Positions 1 through 6,114 of a DNA stretch of 8,731 nt are shown piece by piece. The translations under genes were made by a program, and so were the position numbers. How positions within the stretch are numbered: position 1 is the first letter of the stretch; each line of letters begins with the position of its first letter. The notes beneath the pieces are model-generated. The model was given only the letters and a program-made list of their open reading frames with translations, searched no databases and was not told the origin of the DNA. Source of the stretch: Gammaproteobacteria bacterium. GTDB taxonomy: Bacteria > Pseudomonadota > Gammaproteobacteria > UBA9214. The stretch lies in contig DMKK01000021.1 in NCBI GenBank assembly GCA_003454335.1, forward strand, positions 3,944 through 12,674. Reading direction: 5' to 3'.

Positions 1-92
1 ACGATACCTCTAAAGTTAAGTGCCATTTACATCTGACTGGTTTTCAACCATAACCAGCCTGGATCCCGGGCAATCACTGACAACGACTGAAG
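1..92. other. Upstream non-coding flank of first gene
   Basis: All three forward frames meet a stop within the first 53 bases, so this is at most the extreme 3' tail of an upstream gene. A small inverted repeat, CTGGTT at 37-42 and AACCAG at 52-57, encloses a 9-base loop. It has no T-run after it, so I do not call it a terminator. No convincing promoter or Shine-Dalgarno sequence is visible before the ATG at 93. Confidence 0.4.
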
Positions 93-914
93 ATGCACAG
101 CACACTTCCCGCCTTACCTTTCAGCGCCATCGTCATGGCGGCCGACCGGCATCCTGATGACCCTGTCATGCGGGCCGCCGGCGTCGCCTGCAAGGCACTG
201 GCCCCGGTCGGTGGCACGCCCATGGTGCTGCGGGTTCTGCATGCCCTGGAAGAGAGCCGGGAAATCGGGCCGCGGTTGCTGTGCGGCCCGCCCGCACCGC
301 TGCTGGAACAGGCCGCGGCGCTCAAATCCGGAATCGATGCCGGTGACTACGGTTGGATGGCCAGCAGGGAGAGCCCCAGCGCCAGCGCCGCCGCCGCCAT
401 GGAGCAGATTGCGGATTCACAACCGGTGCTGCTGACAACCGCCGACCACGCCCTGCTAAGCAGTCGGATCGTTGATCATTTTTGCGGGCAGGCACGCGCC
501 GCTGACTTTGACCTGATGATTGCACTGGCCCCACATGACCTGGTTGCGAATGCCTGGCCTGCCGTGAAGAGGACCCGGCTGCATTTTCGGGACAGGGACT
601 ATTGCAGTTGCAATCTGTTCGCCTTCATGACACCCCGCTCCCGTGCGATTACCGGTTTCTGGCGCAAGGTGGAGAGCCAGCGTAAACAACCCTGGCGGGT
701 GATCGGCATTCTCGGGTGGTGGCCGGTGTTTAAGTACCTGCTTGGACGTCTCTCTCTGCAGGAGGCTCTCGCCCGCATATCCGGCAGATTCAAGCTAAAG
801 ATTGGCGCTGTCATCCTGCCTTTTCCCGAGGCTGCCGTGGATGTGGACAGCGAGAACGACTGGCAACTGGTCCAGCAAATACTGGCAGAGAAAGAAAAAC
901 AACGGACAACCTGA
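93..914 (+). CDS. MobA/IspD-fold nucleotidyltransferase, possibly making a CDP-activated headgroup
   Basis: A 273-residue soluble protein of the NTP_transferase superfamily. It opens with a short beta strand (FSAIVMAAD, residues 10-18). A variant nucleotide-binding loop follows, leading into KALAPVGGTPM (34-44), whose lysine matches the conserved nucleotide-phosphate-binding lysine. TTADHALL (115-122) carries the mid-domain metal-binding aspartate (D118). VDVDSENDW (249-257) matches the C-terminal DVD(x)xxD signature of MobA/IspD-type enzymes. The ATG is the first start after an in-frame TGA at 78-80 and is needed to keep the first strand. Family knowledge: such enzymes join CTP or another NTP to a phosphate or sugar-phosphate. 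The substrate is not readable here. I recall a related Caulobacter enzyme, CpgD, described as a phosphoglycerate cytidylyltransferase in anionic sphingolipid synthesis. That is offered only as a candidate function. Fold assignment is firm, substrate is not. Confidence 0.8.
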   Translation: MHSTLPALPFSAIVMAADRHPDDPVMRAAGVACKALAPVGGTPMVLRVLHALEESREIGPRLLCGPPAPLLEQAAALKSGIDAGDYGWMASRESPSASAAAAMEQIADSQPVLLTTADHALLSSRIVDHFCGQARAADFDLMIALAPHDLVANAWPAVKRTRLHFRDRDYCSCNLFAFMTPRSRAITGFWRKVESQRKQPWRVIGILGWWPVFKYLLGRLSLQEALARISGRFKLKIGAVILPFPEAAVDVDSENDWQLVQQILAEKEKQRTT

Positions 915-1011
915 TATGAAAAGTGTCAGCAACCATATCCAACGCCTTGTCCAGGTCAACAGGGTAGCCGGGTTCACCCCATTACAGGCATCGCTTTCAT
1001 AAAGCTTAATC

Positions 1012-1041
1012 TTTATACAGCAAATACAAGCCTGTTATTAT
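1012..1041 (+). promoter_or_regulatory. Candidate sigma-70 promoter for the permease operon
   Basis: TTTATA at 1012-1017 (4 of 6 to the -35 consensus) and TATTAT at 1036-1041 (5 of 6 to the -10 consensus) are 18 bases apart, in the AT-rich part of the spacer before the LptF-type gene. The -10 lies on the left arm of a perfect inverted repeat. Transcription from here would give a leader of roughly 115 bases. A weaker alternative -35, TTGACT at 1104-1109, has no well-placed -10. Confidence 0.3.
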
Positions 1042-1142
1042 AGTAGAAGTCGGGCCTCCGGGCCGCCATACACCATGAATGCAAACCACATTGCTGGCCA
1101 GCCTTGACTTCTCCGGGCAGGCCTTCCATGAATAACAGGCTT
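1028..1142. repeat. Long imperfect palindrome with perfect 12-bp arms
   Basis: AAGCCTGTTATT at 1028-1039 is the exact reverse complement of AATAACAGGCTT at 1131-1142. Inside it a second pair, AGAAGTC at 1045-1051 and GACTTCT at 1106-1112, extends the symmetry. Outside it, AAAT at 1022-1025 and ATTT at 1144-1147 add an imperfect extension. The arms could form a large hairpin in RNA or a cruciform in DNA. It could be a leader-RNA control element, a protein-binding site or a small non-autonomous mobile element. No flanking target duplication was recognised. Confidence 0.55.
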
Positions 1143-1166
1143 AATTTACACGGGCAACCCCATTGA
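1128..1166 (+). promoter_or_regulatory. Possible 12-residue leader peptide (MNNRLNLHGQPH) coupled to the LptF-type gene
   Basis: An ATG at 1128 opens a 12-codon frame ending in TGA at 1164-1166. This overlaps the TTG start of the permease gene (1163-1165) by two bases. GGCAGG at 1116-1121 is a weak Shine-Dalgarno-like sequence six bases ahead. Because the TTG has no ribosome-binding site of its own, terminating ribosomes could reinitiate there. The leader ATG lies just before the right arm of the palindrome, so folding could affect it. It could equally be chance. Confidence 0.22.
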
Positions 1167-2233
1167 TCATCAACCGCTATCTGATCCGTGAAATTGCACT
1201 GCCGCTGGTTATAGTTACCGTGACACTGATCGTAATCTTCATGAGCTACAATGCGGCCCGCTACACAGCGGACGCTGCGGCCGGCTTGCTGCCGACCGGA
1301 ACGGTCATTCACCTCACCCTGTTAAGATCCCTCATCTCCATTGAGGTCCTGCTGCCAGCCGCGCTTTATCTTGCCGTTGTCATGAGTATGGGGCGACTGT
1401 ACAGCGATAACGAGATGGTGGCACTGCACGCCTCCGGCTTCAGTGAACTGCAGGTTATGCGCAGTGTACTGTGGCTCTCGTTGTCAGTGGCAATGGTTGT
1501 CGCCTGCCTGTCTCTGGCGGTGCGCCCCTGGGCCTACCAGATGAGCTATCTGCTAAAGGCGGAGGCACAGGCGGACTTCAACCTGGACAAGCTGGAAGCG
1601 AGCCAGTTTTACACCGCTGAAGAATCCGGCACCGTGATCTATGTGAAACGTATCAACAAGCGGCAGAAACGGCTTGAACAGGTCTATTTTTACAGGGTTT
1701 ATGATCAAGGTGTACAGGTCATCAGCGCTCGGCAGGCCTGGCAACCAGTGACCGACCCGTTTGCCCCCCCGGTGTTCAAGTTTCTTGAGGGCAACGCCTA
1801 CCGGATCGATCTCACCGGCAACCGTGACCTGACCATAAAATTCAAGCTGCTGACAGTGTTCCTGAAGGATGACGCCCAGGAACGCAACCGCCACAAGCGC
1901 AAGGCCGCCGGTACGCTGCAGCTTGCCAGGTCGGCCAAAGCCGACGATCTGGCCGAGTTCCAGTGGCGACTGACCACCCCCGTCACCACCCTGCTGCTTG
2001 GCATTCTGGGGGTACCACTGAGTCGCACCCCGCCGCGCCGCGGACGCCATGCAAAGACCGTCGTCACCGTACTGGTCTTCGCCCTTTTTTACATTTTCGG
2101 TATCGTGGCAAAGAACTGGGTAGAGCAGGGTGTGGTAGGGGCCATACCCGGTGTCTGGTGGCCGAACGTGCTACTTGGATTACTGATTATAACCCTGCTG
2201 CTCCGGCCAACATTGTGGTCAGGCACCCGATGA
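1163..2233 (+). CDS. lptF: LptF-type permease (YjgP/YjgQ family)
   Basis: A 356-residue inner-membrane protein matching LptF in length and layout. In the canonical system LptF pairs with LptG and the ATPase LptB to extract LPS and pass it to LptC. Apparent membrane segments lie at about 13-29, 55-77, 101-120, 272-287, 298-317 and 333-348. A periplasmic domain of roughly 130-265, as expected for the beta-jellyroll, sits between segments 3 and 4. Family-like motifs are the N-terminus MIINRYLIRE, GRLYSDNEMVALHASGFS (77-94), FQWRLTTP (266-273) and PLSRTPPRRGR (285-295). The TTG start is chosen because MIINRYL matches the family N-terminus and an in-frame TAA at 1142-1144 blocks any earlier start. 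The gene overlaps the next by ATGA. The unusual neighbours suggest a specialised paralogue whose cargo may not be LPS, so the symbol marks the family rather than a proven role. Confidence 0.88.
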   Translation: MIINRYLIREIALPLVIVTVTLIVIFMSYNAARYTADAAAGLLPTGTVIHLTLLRSLISIEVLLPAALYLAVVMSMGRLYSDNEMVALHASGFSELQVMRSVLWLSLSVAMVVACLSLAVRPWAYQMSYLLKAEAQADFNLDKLEASQFYTAEESGTVIYVKRINKRQKRLEQVYFYRVYDQGVQVISARQAWQPVTDPFAPPVFKFLEGNAYRIDLTGNRDLTIKFKLLTVFLKDDAQERNRHKRKAAGTLQLARSAKADDLAEFQWRLTTPVTTLLLGILGVPLSRTPPRRGRHAKTVVTVLVFALFYIFGIVAKNWVEQGVVGAIPGVWWPNVLLGLLIITLLLRPTLWSGTR

Positions 2234-3300
2234 CGATTCTGGATCGTTACATCGGACTGGCACTGGCACGCAGCGCTCTGCTGGTGATGCTCATACTGCT
2301 ACCACTGTTCACCCTGCTGGACCTGGTGCAGCAACTCGATGACGTTGGGACCGGCAACTATGGACTGATTGACGCCCTCATCCATGAGGTCCTCCTGATG
2401 CCGAGCTACTTGCTGAGCCTCACACCCTTTACCGCACTGCTGGGAACCAGCATCGCTCTGGGTGGACTGGCACACACCAATGAACTAACCGCGATACAGG
2501 CCTCCGGCATCTCAATCCAGCGCATCGGACTGGCAACGCTCAAAGCCGGAGCACTGTTTATACTTTTCGCTATCGTCATCATGGAGTGGGTAGCTCCGCC
2601 ACTTCATCAGCAGGCGGTAAAACGACAGTCGATAGCACTGTCCGGGGGTAATGTCCTGATCGAGAAACAGGGCTCATGGATCCACCAGGGCAATCGATTC
2701 ACCTATATCCGCAACATACACGAGGGGCATACTCCGGCAGACATCCACATCTTTGAGTTCGCTCCCGAAACACTGCAGCTCAACTTCTATTTGCATGCGG
2801 ACCGGGCCGAGATAAAGAACCGGAAGCAGTGGTTGTACAAGGATCTGACACTGAAGAACTACGAGGGGAAGGACGTCGTTACCCGGCATGAAGCAGAACT
2901 GGCCCGAAAGTCCCATCTGACGGAAAGACAGTTGCGAATCCTGGAACTGCCCATCGACAGCCTGCCGCCATCAGGCCTGTATCAGTACCTCAAGTACCTG
3001 CGGAGCAGTGATCAGGCAACCGAAAAATTCGAGATGGTATTCTGGCAGAAGGCCATCCTCCCGCTCACCGTTGTCGTCATGATGCTGTGTTCTTTTCCCT
3101 TTGTATTCGGCTCCCTGCGCACCTCCAGTGCAGGCAAGCGGATTGTCCTGGCAACCATTACCGGGATCTCCTTTCAGTTGGTCAGCCAATTACTGGTTAA
3201 CCTGGGTCTCGTGCTGGACATAAACCCCCTGCTCACGACCCTGTTACCGATCGTCGCCATCCTGCTCCTTGGTGCCGTATTCATGCGACGTGCTTTATGA
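2230..3300 (+). CDS. lptG: LptG-type permease (YjgP/YjgQ family)
   Basis: A 356-residue inner-membrane protein and natural heterodimer partner of the preceding permease. LDRYIG (4-9) is a typical LptG N-terminus. ELTAIQASGIS (85-95), EWVAPP (119-124) and SGLYQYLKYLRSS (248-260) closely follow E. coli LptG as I recall it, as does FVFGSLR (291-297). Membrane segments lie at about 13-35, 55-78, 101-120, 274-294, 304-327 and 333-352, with the periplasmic domain at roughly 125-265. The frame is open further upstream, to 1963. The ATG at 2230 is preferred because it restores the family N-terminus and gives an ATGA overlap with the upstream stop, whereas the longer version would read through the first permease gene. 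No LptB-like ATPase is visible in the window, so the pair would need one encoded elsewhere. As for its partner, the genomic setting suggests a non-standard cargo. Confidence 0.9.
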   Translation: MTILDRYIGLALARSALLVMLILLPLFTLLDLVQQLDDVGTGNYGLIDALIHEVLLMPSYLLSLTPFTALLGTSIALGGLAHTNELTAIQASGISIQRIGLATLKAGALFILFAIVIMEWVAPPLHQQAVKRQSIALSGGNVLIEKQGSWIHQGNRFTYIRNIHEGHTPADIHIFEFAPETLQLNFYLHADRAEIKNRKQWLYKDLTLKNYEGKDVVTRHEAELARKSHLTERQLRILELPIDSLPPSGLYQYLKYLRSSDQATEKFEMVFWQKAILPLTVVVMMLCSFPFVFGSLRTSSAGKRIVLATITGISFQLVSQLLVNLGLVLDINPLLTTLLPIVAILLLGAVFMRRAL

Positions 3301-4259
3301 CCAACATGCACCCATTGGATCAGTTGACGGACCTGCTTGCAGAATGCACCCCCCGAAGCTTCAGCAGTGAACTGCTGGCACTGCGCGATGCACTTCTGCA
3401 GCAGTATAACGGTGCAGTTGATGCCATGCTGTTCTATGGTTCCTGCCTGCGCAGTGGTGATGCACTGGATGGGCTCGTCGATCTCTACCTGGTGGTTGAC
3501 GACTACCGGAACGCCTATCGCAAACCGCTTCCCGCCCTGTTCAACCGGCTGTTAGCACCCAATGTCTATTACCTCGAGGTTATGGTGAATGGCCATCGGG
3601 TGCGCACCAAGTATGCCGTCATTTCCCTGCAAGACCTGGAGCACGGCACCTCCCCGAGATGGTTTCATTCCTACCTGTGGGGACGCTTCTCTCAGCCCTA
3701 TGGACTGTTGTACAGCCGCAACTGTGAGACCAGCCTGCGGGTCCAGAGGATACTTGCGCAGGCGGTACTGACCTTCCTGACCCGGGTCCTCCCCGCCCTG
3801 CCCGAGCGGCTGGATAGCGCTGCAATGTGGCAGCAGGGGCTGGCGCTCAGTTACCAGGCTGAATTGCGTGTAGAGAAGCCGGAGCGTGCCATTGAGCTCT
3901 ATGAATCCTGGGAGGATCATTTCCGCGCGGTTACCTCCCTGGTCATGGATGATTTGCCCTTCAATGTAAAGCAGGAGCAGGATGCATCCCGGCTGCTCTA
4001 CCATATCCGGATCCCGCGGCACACCCGCAGACTGAGCCGCCTGAGCTGGCAGTTGCGACGGTTTCAGGGCAAGCTTCTATCACTCTTGAGACTGATAAAG
4101 GCAGCCTTCACCTTTCAGGGTGGCGCAGACTACATTATCTGGAAACTGGAGCGCCATACCGGCGTTCCCATCGAGGCGACTCCAGGAATGCGCCGTCATC
4201 CGCTCATTTACGGCTGGGGGCTGGTGTGGCGGTTGTATCGTCGCGGAGTATTCCGTTGA
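3297..4259 (+). CDS. Tam41-type phosphatidate cytidylyltransferase-like nucleotidyltransferase
   Basis: A 320-residue protein with the active-site pattern of the Tam41 family, the mitochondrial-type CDP-diacylglycerol synthase, which is unrelated to CdsA. FYGSCLRSG (46-54) gives the Gly-Ser motif of the nucleotidyltransferase fold. VDLYLVVDDY (61-70) supplies the acidic metal ligands D62 and D68/D69. KYAVISLQDL (105-114) followed by SYLWGRFSQP (125-134) matches the family's KYGVxS...YLxGRxxxP region. Family reaction: CTP plus phosphatidate gives CDP-diacylglycerol and pyrophosphate. Here the lipid phosphate could be phosphatidate or a different one. The C-terminal 60 residues are basic (WRLYRRGVFR end), fitting peripheral membrane attachment. 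The ATG overlaps the permease stop by four bases (ATGA), so co-translation is expected; a second ATG at 3306 is possible. Because proteobacteria normally carry CdsA, this copy suggests a dedicated lipid-activation step. Confidence 0.78.
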   Translation: MTNMHPLDQLTDLLAECTPRSFSSELLALRDALLQQYNGAVDAMLFYGSCLRSGDALDGLVDLYLVVDDYRNAYRKPLPALFNRLLAPNVYYLEVMVNGHRVRTKYAVISLQDLEHGTSPRWFHSYLWGRFSQPYGLLYSRNCETSLRVQRILAQAVLTFLTRVLPALPERLDSAAMWQQGLALSYQAELRVEKPERAIELYESWEDHFRAVTSLVMDDLPFNVKQEQDASRLLYHIRIPRHTRRLSRLSWQLRRFQGKLLSLLRLIKAAFTFQGGADYIIWKLERHTGVPIEATPGMRRHPLIYGWGLVWRLYRRGVFR

Positions 4260-4520
4260 TTAGACAGGTATATACATGGTAACCGCCACCGACATAAATA
4301 ACTGCGCCGTAGCCGGGTCAAGAAAAGATAATCAGATTCTCCATTGGGATGAGGGCAAGTGCAGGGAGACGCGTAACAGGGTAAAAATGGATTAAAACAG
4401 GTTTGTGCTCACCAACAACATCGCACCGGTTGACTTCCTTGTGAGCCGGGCTGGTTCTATTATTCTATCAGACCCGATTTATTGATAAACTTGATTACAC
4501 ACTAAACCGGCTGTTAACGC
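4260..4520. other. AT-richer intergenic gap between the two modules
   Basis: This 261-base gap has no credible gene and no clear rho-independent terminator. TTGACT at 4430-4435 is a good -35 hexamer. The possible -10 boxes sit too far away: TTCTAT at 4455-4460 with 19 bases, or TATTAT at 4458-4463 with 22. A promoter for the sulfotransferase is therefore possible but weak. The composition shift towards A+T starts here and continues into the next gene, marking a likely boundary between separately acquired segments. Confidence 0.45.
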
Positions 4521-5180
4521 ATGTTTTCACGGCAAAAAAAACGCTTGAAAAACCTCTACCGTGGAGATAAACGTGTTGGGATCTGGAGGCAACAAAAGCT
4601 GCTTTATATACGCATACCAAAGAGTGGCAACAGTTCCATTATGGCTGCACTTGGTGGCGCAAAAAAAACCAGGATGTCCGCTCCTGAAATACTACGACTT
4701 GATGATAGCTGGACTGCCTTTTCATTTGTCAGGAACCCCTGGTCCCGGCTGGTTTCGGCATTTACCCAAAAAGCAGGCGACAGCCCAACTTCAGCACGTG
4801 TTGTTGATGGTATTTACCAGGGCTTTATTGAACAGGGTATACCTATCCGGGCCGATATGAGTTTTGAAGAATTTTGCGAAATAGTTTGTGATATTCCGGA
4901 TGGAAAGACAGACAAGCACTTATGCTCACAGGCCAGTTTCCTTATCTATAAAAAAAAACCAATTGTTCCCTTTATCGGTAAAATAGAGCGGATGGACGAG
5001 GATTGGTCCCGCTTACTGCAGCAGTTGGGTCTTGATAATGAATTGCCCCATATCAATCGAACCGGCAAAAAAGGCGTACATTACAGTCACTTTTACAAGG
5101 ACGAGGAAATTGTAAAACTGGTGGGCGATCGTTACGCTGATGATATTCGTTACTTTAATTATGACTTCAAACGTCAGTAA
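4521..5180 (+). CDS. Carbohydrate-type sulfotransferase (Sulfotransfer_2-like)
   Basis: A 219-residue cytosolic protein. It would move sulfate from PAPS to a hydroxyl of a sugar or lipid acceptor. YIRIPKSGNSSI (29-40) is the 5'-phosphosulfate loop with K34. SFVRNPWSRLVSAF (68-81) is the 3'-phosphate motif with R71 and S79. DKHLCSQASFL (131-141), KIERMDEDW (154-162) and the C-terminal YADDIRYFNYDF (205-216) are typical of the HNK-1/chondroitin sulfotransferase-like family. It is shorter than animal members but normal for bacterial ones. The start is forced: an in-frame TAA at 4515-4517 lies just upstream. No Shine-Dalgarno is visible. The gene is clearly AT-richer than its neighbours (37% GC at 4861-4920) and carries A8, A8 and A9 tracts at 4534-4541, 4661-4668 and 4950-4958. 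Both point to transfer from another source and possible slippage. The acceptor is unknown. Confidence 0.88.
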   Translation: MFSRQKKRLKNLYRGDKRVGIWRQQKLLYIRIPKSGNSSIMAALGGAKKTRMSAPEILRLDDSWTAFSFVRNPWSRLVSAFTQKAGDSPTSARVVDGIYQGFIEQGIPIRADMSFEEFCEIVCDIPDGKTDKHLCSQASFLIYKKKPIVPFIGKIERMDEDWSRLLQQLGLDNELPHINRTGKKGVHYSHFYKDEEIVKLVGDRYADDIRYFNYDFKRQ

Positions 5181-5210
5181 TCATCTTTTCCAGAGTGAAA
5201 AACAGGCAAA

Positions 5211-5249
5211 ATAATGGCCACGTTTATCGCAGGAATTAGCGGCCATTAT
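5211..5249. repeat. 9-bp perfect inverted repeat in intergenic gap
   Basis: ATAATGGCC at 5211-5219 and GGCCATTAT at 5241-5249 are exact reverse complements with a 21-base spacer. They lie 30 bases after the sulfotransferase stop. No T-run follows either arm, so a classical rho-independent terminator is unlikely. A regulator site or mRNA 3'-end hairpin are alternatives. A perfect TATAAT occurs downstream at 5287-5292, but the region 16-18 bases before it has no good -35. Confidence 0.4.
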
Positions 5250-5314
5250 CCACAAAAAGCGGCTATCCATGCCCACACTCCGGTCGTATAATTTCGACTT
5301 TAATCGGCAACAAC

Positions 5315-6079
5315 ATGATGACCAGCATCAGCAAGCATTATTTGAACCCTGCCGTACTGGACGCTATCGATCCGGCGGCATTTCGTGCCCAGCGTCCCTA
5401 TCCATGGATCAATCCCCAGCATTTTATCGCTGCAGACCGTTTTCACGAGCTACTGGACACCCTGCCCGATATTTCACAGTTCCGCGCTTTTTTCGGCAAG
5501 CAACGCAAACACGGGCAGGCCAGTCATGACCGCTATGTCCTGGACTACGAGGAAGGCATGGAACTCTCCCCGGCCTGGAGTGAGTTTATCGATGAGCTGC
5601 GCAGCAACCGTTATCGGGATTTTGTCTGTGCACTTTTGGGTGTTTCCCAGGTCCGGTTTCGATTCCACTGGCACTTCGCACCCAACGGCGGGGAGGTTTC
5701 TCCACACTGTGATTCCAAGGGCAAGATCGGATCCCAGATATTTTACCTGAATACAGTCGATGACTGGAACCGGGACTGGGGTGGGGAGACGGTGGTGCTT
5801 GATGACGGCGGGCGAATTGAGCCGGACAATGCCCCTGCGTTTGAGGATTTTGACGCGGAGTACCCGGCCAACACCAGGGATAATCGCAGCCTGATATTTG
5901 GCCGCCGGGGCAACTCCTGGCACGGGGTACGGCGTATTAACTGTCCTGAAAATCACTATCGCAAAGTGTTCATCGTCGTGTTTGAGGAGTATCGCCCCGT
6001 GCACATGGCCACCAAAAGAATCCGGCGGCTACTGACCGGTGCCGAGCTGGTGACCGAAAAAGAACGCCTGATGTACTGA
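5315..6079 (+). CDS. 2-oxoglutarate/Fe(II)-dependent dioxygenase
   Basis: A 254-residue soluble enzyme of the prolyl-4-hydroxylase-like double-stranded beta-helix superfamily. The metal triad is visible: H131 and D133 in SPHCDSKG (129-136), and the distal histidine H203 in SWHGV (201-205). R216 in HYRKVFIVVF (214-223) is placed to bind the 2-oxoglutarate carboxylate. The FRFHWHFAPNGG strand (115-126) precedes the HxD as usual. Family reaction: O2 plus 2-oxoglutarate hydroxylates a substrate, releasing CO2 and succinate. The substrate cannot be read from sequence. Flanking sulfotransferases suggest it makes or modifies a hydroxyl on a sugar, lipid or peptide in the same pathway, which is inference. 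Two adjacent ATGs (5315 and 5318) are both possible starts, and no strong ribosome-binding site decides between them. The basic tail after 226 is beyond the core fold. Confidence 0.87.
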   Translation: MMTSISKHYLNPAVLDAIDPAAFRAQRPYPWINPQHFIAADRFHELLDTLPDISQFRAFFGKQRKHGQASHDRYVLDYEEGMELSPAWSEFIDELRSNRYRDFVCALLGVSQVRFRFHWHFAPNGGEVSPHCDSKGKIGSQIFYLNTVDDWNRDWGGETVVLDDGGRIEPDNAPAFEDFDAEYPANTRDNRSLIFGRRGNSWHGVRRINCPENHYRKVFIVVFEEYRPVHMATKRIRRLLTGAELVTEKERLMY

Positions 6080-6103
6080 ACAACCGGATGTACAGAACAA
6101 CGG
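6070..6103 (+). repeat. 17-bp imperfect tandem duplication across the dioxygenase stop codon
   Basis: Copy 1 (6070-6086) and copy 2 (6087-6103) match at 15 of 17 positions; both begin GATGTAC. Copy 1 contains the last codons and TGA of the dioxygenase gene, and copy 2 fills most of the 35-base gap to the next gene. It looks like a small local duplication and has no obvious function. Confidence 0.5.
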
Positions 6104-6114
6104 GCAAACCCTGA

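Noticed and set aside
37..57. Small hairpin near the left edge as a terminator.
   Set aside because: Only six base pairs and no T-run on either strand.
916..1002. A 28-codon frame beginning at ATG 916, just after the first gene's stop.
   Set aside because: No ribosome-binding site, no recognisable features and short enough to arise by chance.
1553..2050. A 165-codon reverse-strand frame inside the LptF-type gene.
   Set aside because: Antisense shadow of a well-supported gene with low-complexity content.
1963..2229. N-terminal extension of the LptG-type protein by 89 residues.
   Set aside because: It lies wholly inside the preceding permease gene in another frame, and the extra residues do not look like the family.
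5214..5291. A 25-codon frame starting within the inverted repeat.
   Set aside because: Weak ribosome-binding context and no protein features; it probably exists only because the gap is short of stops.
5287..5292. Perfect TATAAT hexamer before the dioxygenase gene.
   Set aside because: Best -35 match at 17 bases is only 3 of 6 and there is no extended -10, so I did not call a promoter, though a weak one is possible.
5474..6004. A 176-codon reverse-strand frame inside the dioxygenase gene.
   Set aside because: Opposite strand to a gene with complete catalytic motifs and no family features of its own.
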